Assembly (NCBI GenBank): GCA_964657885.1
Contig: CAZZWO010000034.1
Coordinates: forward strand, 1-19,458
Origin: BOG-908 sp964657885
GTDB taxonomy: Bacteria; Pseudomonadota; Alphaproteobacteria; Acetobacterales; Acetobacteraceae
Direction of reading: 5' to 3'
Length of the DNA stretch: 19,458 bases
Below, in pieces: positions 1 through 5,508 of this stretch. The notes under the pieces are model-generated. The model saw only the letters and a program-made list of their open reading frames with translations. It searched no databases and was not told the DNA's origin. Every line of letters starts with the position of its first letter. Position 1 is the first letter of the stretch. The position numbers were made by a program, and so were the translations under genes.

Positions 1-82
1 GCGCTTCAGTAGCTCGCTGATAGGCGCGCCTCGGTGACTTGCTGAAGGGCGTGTCGCGGTAGGCGGCGCCCGCTTGCGGGCG
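1..82. other. Structured non-coding end of an upstream unit
   Basis: No gene can be assigned here. All three + frames meet a stop within the first 37 bases, so at most the last few codons of an upstream gene are present. Two inverted repeats are visible: an imperfect 9-bp pairing between 1-9 and 42-50 (one G-G mismatch), enclosing the palindrome GGCGCGCC at 23-30, and a perfect 7-bp repeat at 67-73 / 76-82. Together with the terminator that follows, this could be the 3' end of a structured RNA or a 3' untranslated region. Which of these it is cannot be decided because the window begins inside it. Confidence 0.3.
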
Positions 83-89
83 TAAGGAA

Positions 90-116
90 GGGGGGCCGGC
101 ACCGGTCCCCCTTTTT
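90..116 (+). terminator. Rho-independent terminator
   Basis: A G-run plus CCGG at 90-99 pairs with CCGG-T-CCCCC at 102-111, giving 9-10 bp with one G-U wobble and a very short loop. It is followed directly by TTTTT at 112-116. This is a textbook intrinsic terminator pointing rightwards. It closes whatever transcript enters from the left and separates it from the slipin gene. Confidence 0.75.
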
Positions 117-145
117 CGTGCGCGGCCTGGAGACGAGACAGCCCC

Positions 146-949
146 ATGCCGCCCGATGGAATACTCACGACAGGCCTGATCATCCTGGCGATCGCCATTC
201 TGCTGGTGGTGGTCAGGTCGATCCGCATCACGCAGGAATGGCGCCGCGCCGTCATCCTGCGCCTCGGACGTTTCCATGCCGTTAAGGGCCCGGGCATTTA
301 CCTGCTTTGGCCGATCGACACGATCGCCACTATCGTCGACCTGCGCATCCAGACCGCCAACATCACTGCGGAGCAGGCGCTGACCCGCGATACGGTGGCC
401 GTTGGCGTGGACGCGATCATCTTCTGGCAGGTGGAGAACCCGCGGGCCGCCGCCATCAACATCGTCAACTACACGCAGGCGATCGAGCGGGTGGCGCAGA
501 CCTCCTTGCGCGAGATGATCGGCAGCATCGACCTCTCGAAGCTGTTGTCGGACCGGCACACCGCCGATGAGGCGCTGCAGCGCACGATCTCGGCCAAGAT
601 CAGCGATTGGGGCGTGGCGGTGCGCGCGGTGGAAATCCGGGACGTGGCGATCCCGCCCGGGCTGCAGGACGCCATGAGCCGGCAGGCGCAGGCCGAGCGT
701 GAACGTGATGCGCGGGTGACGCTGGCGAGCGCCGAACAGGACATTGCGCGCCAGGTGCTGGCCGCCGCCGAGCTCTATGCGCGCAACCCGGTGGCGCTGC
801 AGCTTCGCCAGATGAACCTGCTCTACGAGATGAACAAGGAACGCGGCACCACGGTGCTGATCCCGACCGAGATGGCGAACGCGATGGGACGGCTGTTCAA
901 CCCCGGTGCCGAGCCGGATACTGCATCTCCGCCGGTTAACAAAACGTAA
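146..949 (+). CDS. Slipin family SPFH/Band 7 membrane protein
   Basis: Predicted stomatin/prohibitin-like protein of 267 aa. One N-terminal membrane helix (about residues 6-24, GLIILAIAILLVVV) is followed directly by the SPFH domain (about 27-190). Slipin-type signatures are ERVAQTSLREMIG, the LSDR stretch and VEIRDVAIPPGLQDAM. A charged helical segment rich in Q, A, E and R follows (about 175-205) and probably drives oligomerisation. Slipins form ring or cage assemblies at the inner membrane linked to membrane microdomains and membrane-protein quality control; the exact substrate is unknown. Bacterial slipins are often encoded next to an NfeD protein or serine protease, but none lies downstream here and the left neighbour is outside the window. 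The ATG at 146 is preceded by GGAG at 129-132, a rather long spacing. Family assignment is firm; the biological role is not. Confidence 0.88.
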   Translation: MPPDGILTTGLIILAIAILLVVVRSIRITQEWRRAVILRLGRFHAVKGPGIYLLWPIDTIATIVDLRIQTANITAEQALTRDTVAVGVDAIIFWQVENPRAAAINIVNYTQAIERVAQTSLREMIGSIDLSKLLSDRHTADEALQRTISAKISDWGVAVRAVEIRDVAIPPGLQDAMSRQAQAERERDARVTLASAEQDIARQVLAAAELYARNPVALQLRQMNLLYEMNKERGTTVLIPTEMANAMGRLFNPGAEPDTASPPVNKT

Positions 950-1038
950 GTCACAAGACAGCGACGTCGCGCCGGTGGAAGAACCCGGTGCGGCCCAGGC
1001 CTTTGTAGCTGCTGAACGCCGCTGCAAAGGTGCCGAGA

Positions 1039-1224
1039 ATGGACCCCGCCATCGCAAGCCTGATCTACTACATGGGTAATACCGGTCTGTACTCTGCCCT
1101 GGTCGGTTTGGCGGTGATGCTGTTGATGCCGGAACGCTCGGGCGTCGGGTTCGGTGGCGCCATCGCCGCACTCGGGATCGTTGCGATGGGGTCCGAACTC
1201 ATCCTGGCCCACACCATAATCTAG
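1039..1224 (+). CDS. Small two-helix membrane protein, unknown
   Basis: A 61-aa hydrophobic protein with two likely membrane spans (about residues 17-31, YSALVGLAVMLLM, and 38-58, GFGGAIAALGIVAMGSELIL) joined by a short turn containing PERSG. I chose the ATG at 1039 because AAAGG at 1026-1030 lies 8 bases before it. A GTG at 1030 would add only three residues and overlaps that site. It lies about 90 bases after the slipin stop, so the two could share a transcript. I do not recognise a family. Its hydrophobic pattern and ribosome binding site argue for a real gene, but nothing in it suggests a function. Confidence 0.5.
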   Translation: MDPAIASLIYYMGNTGLYSALVGLAVMLLMPERSGVGFGGAIAALGIVAMGSELILAHTII

Positions 1225-1302
1225 GAGGGCCATCCGAATAGGGACCGGCCGTGGGGTGACCGTTGATTGGCGGCGGGCCTGGCAAAGATTTTGAGGATGA
1301 TC

Positions 1303-1395
1303 ATGAACGCCTTTGCCTATGAAGCTCCACACCTGATGCGTGAGGAAGCTATCAAGGTGCTAGCCCGTCGCCCGATGCCGCGTGACTTTCGCTAG
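1303..1395 (+). CDS. Possible 30-aa peptide or gene remnant
   Basis: A short reading frame starting MNAFAYEAPHLMREEAIKV and ending in PMPRDFR. GAGG at 1293-1296 lies 6 bases before the ATG, a better ribosome binding site than many genes in the window have. A second in-frame ATG at 1297 overlaps that site. It stops two bases before the end of the opposing gene at 1398. The pattern F-x-Y-x-x-P followed by EA-x-x-x-LA faintly resembles the amino end of the FAD-binding subunit of molybdenum hydroxylases, so this may be a decayed 5' gene fragment rather than a working peptide. That comparison is weak. Confidence 0.25.
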   Translation: MNAFAYEAPHLMREEAIKVLARRPMPRDFR

Positions 1396-1397
1396 GC

Positions 1398-1691
1398 TTA
1401 ATCCTCTCTGATTAGCGAAGTGATTTTTTCATCTCGCTTTTTCCAAGATTCGAAAGCGTCCAACATTATATTCTTGACTGACGCTTGAAATTCACTCGCA
1501 TACATATCTGAGTATTCAGGCGGAATGTCTGGAAAGCTATGGTTTGCAAGCATGACATCGCCATCAGCGATAGCATTTTTGATGTCATCGGCTTTGGCGT
1601 TGATCAAAGTCCAAATCATGCCCTGTAGGTGAGTGCACATGTAAGTCAGGGCTTGGAGCTGGACGGAAACCTTTAGCTCTTGTTCTGTCAC
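1398..1691 (-). CDS. Orphan 97-aa soluble protein
   Basis: A 97-aa protein of no family I recognise. It has no signal peptide or membrane segment; it is mostly polar and apparently helical, with two Cys-free halves and a lysine- and glutamate-rich carboxyl end (FESWKKRDEKITSLIRED). Translation would begin at GTG (1691-1689), only three bases after the stop of the secreted-protein gene upstream on the same strand, with AAGGG about 10 bases before the start. The two are therefore probably co-transcribed and perhaps translationally coupled. Base composition is clearly more AT-rich than the surrounding genes, with runs such as GATTTTTTCATC on the + strand. That points to acquisition from elsewhere. 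Small cargo genes of this sort are common next to tRNA genes, but no function can be inferred. Confidence 0.55.
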   Translation of the reverse strand: MTEQELKVSVQLQALTYMCTHLQGMIWTLINAKADDIKNAIADGDVMLANHSFPDIPPEYSDMYASEFQASVKNIMLDAFESWKKRDEKITSLIRED

Positions 1692-1694
1692 TTT

Positions 1695-2045
1695 CTAGTC
1701 GCCCTTGGCTTGCATGTCCTGATACGCCTGCATAACCGCCCAAAGCAGTGCCTTGCTCGGCTCGGCATCACACTTTGCCTTCACAACCGCCCAAATCCCC
1801 GCCCCGTCAGTCGTCGCACCAACTATGTGGTTACGCGCGTTGGCGGCGTTCAAACCCGACCAATATCCCAAAATCCAGGACTTTGTACCAAAATCGGTGA
1901 CAGGGTTCGTTGCCCAACTTGCACAGCTGCGGGTACCCTGCCCAAGAGTATAGACAGGTTGAGCCGCTGCGGCTCGCACCTGCAAGGCAAGCAGTGCAGC
2001 GCACAGGGCAGTGCAGGGGAGCAGCCTGATCGAATGTAACAGCAA
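1695..2045 (-). CDS. Small secreted protein, Rap1a/HdeA-like layout
   Basis: A 116-aa protein with a likely Sec signal peptide (Arg7, hydrophobic core at 8-23, Ala-rich end near 25-28) and a mature part of about 88 aa. Mature features are a Cys pair (C41, C92, probably a disulfide), WILGYWSGLNAAN at 57-69 and a final Leu/Ala helix. This spacing resembles the small periplasmic proteins grouped around Rap1a immunity proteins and HdeA, which are common in accessory DNA; the match is by pattern only. The open frame continues upstream to 2192, but that part lies across the tRNA-Cys gene. The likeliest start is TTG at 2045-2043, six bases after the tRNA CCA, which gives a full signal peptide but has no Shine-Dalgarno sequence. 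The 97-aa gene follows three bases after its stop. Confidence 0.55.
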   Translation of the reverse strand: MLLHSIRLLPCTALCAALLALQVRAAAAQPVYTLGQGTRSCASWATNPVTDFGTKSWILGYWSGLNAANARNHIVGATTDGAGIWAVVKAKCDAEPSKALLWAVMQAYQDMQAKGD

Positions 2046-2051
2046 GTTGCT

Positions 2052-2125
2052 TGGAGGTCCGTCCCGGAGTCGAACCGGGCTAGCAGGATTTGCAGTCCTG
2101 AAGATAGCCGCTCTCCCAACGGACC
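2052..2125 (-). tRNA. tRNA-Cys (anticodon GCA)
   Basis: A 74-base tRNA with encoded CCA. The acceptor stem GGTCCGT / ACGGACC pairs at all 7 positions. The discriminator is U73, the base expected for tRNA-Cys. The anticodon arm CAGGA-CTGCAAA-TCCTG has a perfect 5-bp stem, with GCA as anticodon. The T arm CCCGG-TTCGACT-CCGGG is perfect. The D arm (GGAG...) is imperfect at one pair, as is usual in tRNA-Cys. The body, with AGAGCGGCTAT in the D arm, recalls gammaproteobacterial or mobile-element tRNA-Cys more than the common alphaproteobacterial form, but that is from memory. The secreted-protein gene begins six bases past the CCA. Confidence 0.92.
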
Positions 2126-2134
2126 CCGGAAGCG

Positions 2135-2162
2135 ATCTAACCCGGAACACCAGCCGAGGCAA
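2135..2162 (-). promoter_or_regulatory. Candidate promoter of tRNA-Cys
   Basis: Reading leftwards, TTGCCT (2162-2157) and TTAGAT (2140-2135) are separated by 16 bases and end 9 bases before the mature 5' end of tRNA-Cys. Spacing and position suit a sigma-70 promoter, and the same transcript could run on into the secreted-protein and 97-aa genes. The -35 box is a weak match. Confidence 0.35.
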
Positions 2163-2212
2163 TTCCGAGTGATTGACAAAATAAGCTCTCACCTGAGAAA
2201 ATCACAGAGCCA

Positions 2213-2283
2213 ATGAAAACAGCTAGTTAGCTCGGTCTGCCAAGAGTTTGCAGTCCACTACATAGCCGCTCTGACATTGGACC
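2213..2283 (-). pseudogene. Degenerate tRNA-Cys copy
   Basis: The strand and order match the intact tRNA-Cys 88 bases away. Starting at 2283 it repeats the 5' half: GGTCC, then an 11-base identical block AGAGCGGCTAT, then GGACTGCAAA with the GCA anticodon in the same register. After the anticodon loop the likeness ends. The 3' side of the anticodon stem no longer pairs, there is no TTCGA T loop, and no matching acceptor strand with CCA can be found at the right distance. I read this as a tRNA-Cys pseudogene with a lost or replaced 3' half. The left limit is approximate. Confidence 0.6.
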
Positions 2284-2385
2284 ATCAGGCGCGGACGGCT
2301 TTTCACACCCCGTTTCGCCGCGGGCAAGAGCCTTGCCGGCCTTCCGGGCACGGCGCGCGGCGCGCCCGAGCCTGGACCCGGGTAA

Positions 2386-2408
2386 GCGGCGCGTCTAAGA
2401 CACGCCGC
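2386..2408 (+). promoter_or_regulatory. Hairpin ahead of the methyltransferase gene
   Basis: GCGGCGCGTCT at 2386-2396 and AGACACGCCGC at 2398-2408 form an almost perfect stem (one C-A mismatch) ending six bases before the ribosome binding site GCGGAG of the next gene. There is no T-run, so it is not an ordinary terminator. It may be a leader hairpin or simply chance in GC-rich DNA. The rest of 2284-2428 shows nothing else identifiable. Confidence 0.3.
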
Positions 2409-2428
2409 ATTGCTGCGGAGCCGCATGA

Positions 2429-3127
2429 ATGTCCCTGCCCGCGACGGAAACGATGTCGCCAGCCGATTACACCCTGGCCCGCAACCTGATGGTGGATGGC
2501 CAACTGCGCCCGAGCCGGGTGAATGACCGGCGCCTCCTCGACATCATGCGGACGTTGCCGCGTGAGTCCTATCTTCCCGCCGGCATGGCAACGCTGGCCT
2601 ATATCGACGAGGATGTGCCGCTTACTCCGGCCACCGGCCGGCCGCAGGCCCACGCCCGCTATCTGCTCAAGCCGTTGATACTCGCCCGCATGATCCAGCT
2701 TGCCCGGCCACGCGAAGGCGAGACGGCGCTGGTGATCGGTGCCGGCTGCGGCTACGGGTCCGCGATCCTGGCGGCGTTCGGCGTGCACGTCACCGCGCTG
2801 GAAGAGGATGCCGGCCTGATTGGGCTCGCTCGCCGCAACCCGGCCGAGCTGGTGCGGCTGGTCGAGGGGCCGCTCGCCAAGGGCCATCCCGACGGCGCGC
2901 CGTTCGACCTGGTGTTCATCGAGGGTGCCGTGCGCGAAATCCCGCCGGAGATCGGGCGGCAGGTGGCGGCGAATGGCCGGCTGGTGTGCATCCTGTCGCC
3001 CGAGGGCGGGACCAGCGTCGCCGTCCTGGCGGAGCCGAGCACCGGCGGTTTGCGTGCTCAACCGGAGTTCGACGCCGCGGCACCGCTGCTGCCCGGCCTG
3101 CAGCCTGCCCCTAGCTTCGTTTTCTAA
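2429..3127 (+). CDS. Protein-L-isoaspartate methyltransferase-like protein
   Basis: A 232-aa SAM-dependent methyltransferase of the isoaspartyl O-methyltransferase (PCMT) family. The N-terminal signature NLMVDGQLRPSRVNDRRLL and PRESYLP (about 19-50) is followed by the SAM-binding motif LVIGAGCGYGSAILA (101-115). A later FDLVFIEGAV segment corresponds to a central strand of the Rossmann fold. The stretch just before motif I, where true isoaspartyl methyltransferases carry a conserved Ser-containing loop, here reads QAHARYLLKP, so repair activity on isoaspartate is doubtful. In alphaproteobacteria a homologue commonly sits directly before tolC, as here. The start is ATG 2429 with GCGGAG 8 bases before it; an in-frame ATG at 2453 is an alternative. 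The family call is firm, the substrate unknown. Confidence 0.8.
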   Translation: MSLPATETMSPADYTLARNLMVDGQLRPSRVNDRRLLDIMRTLPRESYLPAGMATLAYIDEDVPLTPATGRPQAHARYLLKPLILARMIQLARPREGETALVIGAGCGYGSAILAAFGVHVTALEEDAGLIGLARRNPAELVRLVEGPLAKGHPDGAPFDLVFIEGAVREIPPEIGRQVAANGRLVCILSPEGGTSVAVLAEPSTGGLRAQPEFDAAAPLLPGLQPAPSFVF

Positions 3128-3169
3128 AGCTGCTGCTAACCCCAACGTCTCATGTTGTACTCCCGGTGT

Positions 3170-3191
3170 TGCCGCCAGGTCGTTGGCGGCA
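3170..3191 (+). repeat. Perfect hairpin between methyltransferase gene and tolC
   Basis: TGCCGCCA (3170-3177) and TGGCGGCA (3184-3191) form a perfect 8-bp stem with the loop GGTCGT. No T-run follows, so it could be a transcript-stabilising or weak attenuating hairpin rather than a complete terminator. Confidence 0.4.
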
Positions 3192-3240
3192 CGCAGGGCC
3201 TGTGTCACAGTTAGGCCGATCGCAGACTGGAGTTGCTTGC

Positions 3241-4797
3241 ATGCGCACCTCGCGCGCCGTTGTCGCTGCCGGCTTGCTGGCCGTCTATCCTGCCCTGGCC
3301 CAAAATCAAAACCAGTCGGGTGCAGGCAGCCTGGCGCGCACCAACCACGCCTATGTTCCGGCCGGTCCGGGCATGGCGAGCACCATCGCCACAGACCAGC
3401 CCGACAGTGTGCCGCACACCTTGGCCGAGGCATTGGCTCTGGCTTACGAGAACAACCCGCAACTGACCGGCGAGCGCGCGCATCTCCGCTCGACCGACGA
3501 AAATGTTCCAACGGCGCTTGCCGGCTGGCGCCCAACCATCGCAGTCACCGGCAGCGCGGGCTACGGCATTGGCAGGGACGACGCGACCCATCTGCCGTGC
3601 AGCACGACGCTGACGTTCAAGCTTCCGGCGGACTGCAACGGCAATCGAAACAGTTCCTACACGAGCTCGGTCATCAACAACCGCACGCTCTCCTCGGTGC
3701 AGGCGACCGTCACCCAGTACCTGTACCGCGGCGGCCGGACGACGGCGACAACCCACGAGGCGGTCAACAGCGTGTACGCCGAGCGTGCCCGGCTGATCGC
3801 CGAGGAAGAAACGGTGTTCGGCGACACCATCAACGCCTATGTCGGCGTCATCGAAGACCGGCAGTTGCTGAAGCTGGACCGCGCCAACGAGCAGGTTCTG
3901 GGCGACGAGCTGCGCGCCATCAACGACCGCTTCAAGGTGGGCGAACTGACCCGGACGGACGTGGCGCAGGCCGAGGCCGCCCTGGCGCAGGCCATCGCGA
4001 CACGGCAGACGGCCGAGGGCACGCTCGAGACGGCGAACGCCACCTTCGTCCGCGAAGTGGGCGTGCAGCCACCCAGCGACCTCGCCGACCCGCAGCCGTT
4101 GAAGCTGCCGGTGAAGGCCGAGGTCGACGCGGCCGCACAGGCAATCGCCAACAACCCCAACGTGATCGCCGCCAAATTCAACGAATCGCAGCTACGCGAT
4201 TCCGTCGATGTCGCATTCTCGACGCTCGCGCCGAACTTGAGCTTGCAGGGCACCAGTTTCTACAATTCGAACCAGACCCAGAACAACCTGAAGCTTTACG
4301 GCGAGCAGGCGACGTTGAACCTGACATGGCCGCTCTACCAGGGTGGCCAGGAATACGCGGCCATTCGCCAGGCAAGGCAGAACTACCTGCAGGCGGTGCG
4401 GCAGACGGAAGATGCGCAGCGGGCGGCGCGCCAGCAGGCGGTGCAGGCTTACGAAACGCTGGTCGCCGCACGCGCCTCCATCGCCAGCTCGCATGTCGCG
4501 GTGCGTTCCAGCGAGATCGCGCTTGAAGGTCTCGAGCGCGAGGCGCTGGTCGGCAGTGCGACCACCCAGGAAGTGCTGATCGGCCAGCAGAACCTGCTCT
4601 CGGCCGAAATCACCCTGGTGCAGAACGTGACCAGCCTGGTGACCGCTTCCTATGGCGTGGCATCCGCGATCGGGCGCCTGACCGCGAGCGACCTCGGGCT
4701 GGTAGTGCCACTCTACGACGAGACGGCCTATTACCGTGCGGTGCGCGATGCGCTGTGGGGCAGCGGCGACCGCGCCGTCAACCAGCCGGGCCGATGA
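3241..4797 (+). CDS. tolC: TolC-family outer-membrane efflux protein
   Basis: A 518-aa outer-membrane channel of the TolC type, the exit duct for type I secretion and tripartite efflux. The signal peptide is residues 1-20 (VVAAGLLAVYPALA, cut before QNQ). The two characteristic repeats follow: repeat 1 with LAEALALAYENNPQLTGE and FKVGELTRTDVAQAEAALAQA, and repeat 2 with LTWPLYQGGQEYAAIRQ, a long coiled-coil helix, and VGSATTQEVLIGQQNLLSAE. An insertion in the first repeat carries two cysteines (PCSTTLTFKLPADC), possibly a disulfide-closed surface loop. I start at ATG 3241 because GGAG lies 8 bases before it and the signal peptide begins there. The open frame reaches back to 3166 but adds nothing protein-like. 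No inner-membrane pump or adaptor is encoded nearby, so it is probably shared by several systems. Confidence 0.9.
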   Translation: MRTSRAVVAAGLLAVYPALAQNQNQSGAGSLARTNHAYVPAGPGMASTIATDQPDSVPHTLAEALALAYENNPQLTGERAHLRSTDENVPTALAGWRPTIAVTGSAGYGIGRDDATHLPCSTTLTFKLPADCNGNRNSSYTSSVINNRTLSSVQATVTQYLYRGGRTTATTHEAVNSVYAERARLIAEEETVFGDTINAYVGVIEDRQLLKLDRANEQVLGDELRAINDRFKVGELTRTDVAQAEAALAQAIATRQTAEGTLETANATFVREVGVQPPSDLADPQPLKLPVKAEVDAAAQAIANNPNVIAAKFNESQLRDSVDVAFSTLAPNLSLQGTSFYNSNQTQNNLKLYGEQATLNLTWPLYQGGQEYAAIRQARQNYLQAVRQTEDAQRAARQQAVQAYETLVAARASIASSHVAVRSSEIALEGLEREALVGSATTQEVLIGQQNLLSAEITLVQNVTSLVTASYGVASAIGRLTASDLGLVVPLYDETAYYRAVRDALWGSGDRAVNQPGR

Positions 4798-4801
4798 GTC
4801 G

Positions 4802-5383
4802 GTGAGCCAGCCATCGGGCACGGAGCAAGCTGAAGATCCATCGATGGAGGACATCCTTGCCTCCATCCGGCGCATCCTGAACGACGATGAAGCTGTGGGA
4901 TCGGAGGCGCCGGATGCGGCTGCGGGCGATGCGCAGCCCGCTGCCGCCGACGACGTGTTCGTGCTGGACCAGACCATGCTGATAGAGGAGCCGGGCCCGA
5001 TGGCATCACCACCCCCGACGCCCCCGGCAATGGCGCCGCCCGCCGCGCGGGCTGAACCGCCGGCAGATGAGAACGCCCGCGCCACTCGTCCGCCGCCCAC
5101 CGAAGCGGCGGGGCCGGACGGCCGCGGAGCCCCGGTGGCAGGCGGCCCTGACGACGCGCTGCTTGCGCCATCGGCGGTGGCGGCTGCCAGTGCGTCGCTC
5201 GGTGCGCTGGTTCGGGTGATCGGGCAGCAGCAGACGCCAGTCTACCGGGGCGGCCCGACGCTGGAGGACATGGTGCGTGACGAAATACGCCCTTTGGTGA
5301 AATCCTGGCTCGACGAGAACCTCGCGCCGATGGTCGAGCGGATGGTTCGGGCGGAAATCGCCAGGGTCACCGGCGGAAGCTGA
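4802..5383 (+). CDS. popZ: PopZ-like polar organising protein (DUF2497)
   Basis: A 193-aa protein with the layout of alphaproteobacterial PopZ, which self-assembles at the cell pole and tethers chromosome-partition and cell-cycle proteins. The conserved N-terminal helix PSMEDILASIRRILNDDE (about 14-31) is followed by a long Pro/Ala/Glu-rich disordered linker (about 32-125). The conserved C-terminal helical region contains LEDMVRDEIRPLVKSWLDEN, then LAPMVERMVRAEIARV, and drives assembly. The chosen start is GTG 4802, four bases after the tolC stop. It gives the usual short lead-in before PSMED; a later ATG (4844) would cut into the conserved helix. The ribosome binding site is weak, which with the tight spacing suggests translation coupled to tolC. 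popZ next to valS is typical of alphaproteobacteria. Confidence 0.82.
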   Translation: MSQPSGTEQAEDPSMEDILASIRRILNDDEAVGSEAPDAAAGDAQPAAADDVFVLDQTMLIEEPGPMASPPPTPPAMAPPAARAEPPADENARATRPPPTEAAGPDGRGAPVAGGPDDALLAPSAVAAASASLGALVRVIGQQQTPVYRGGPTLEDMVRDEIRPLVKSWLDENLAPMVERMVRAEIARVTGGS

Positions 5384-5508
5384 CCGGCGGTATCGCCGCC
5401 ACACCGCTGGCCTTTCGCACGCCGCGCCCGCTTCCTTTGTGGCCCGAAACGCAGCGGCCCAGTCCATGACCTACGGATCGTGAGATCCTAGCCTCTCCGG
5501 AGCGCCCT

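Noticed and set aside
1225..1400. Search for an att-type copy of the tRNA-Cys 3' end
   Set aside because: No stretch resembling the T arm and acceptor end was found here, so an intact integrated element cannot be claimed.
1680..2039. 119-codon open frame on the + strand
   Set aside because: It is antisense to the secreted-protein gene, with no ribosome binding site or domain.
2046..2192. Upstream extension of the secreted-protein gene
   Set aside because: It runs straight through the tRNA-Cys gene, so the translated sequence is tRNA read as protein.
2173..2202. TTGACA with GAAAAT 18 bases later on the + strand
   Set aside because: It could be a promoter for the methyltransferase gene, but that gene starts over 220 bases downstream with a tRNA remnant between. 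The match is too weak to list.
2303..3535. 410-codon open frame on the - strand
   Set aside because: It lies opposite the methyltransferase gene and the start of tolC, has the Arg/Ala/Gly-rich composition of an antisense frame in GC-rich DNA, and shows no domain.
2820..4526. 568-codon open frame on the + strand
   Set aside because: It is out of frame with two clear genes, the methyltransferase gene and tolC, and its translation is low-complexity Arg/Ala/Gly sequence.
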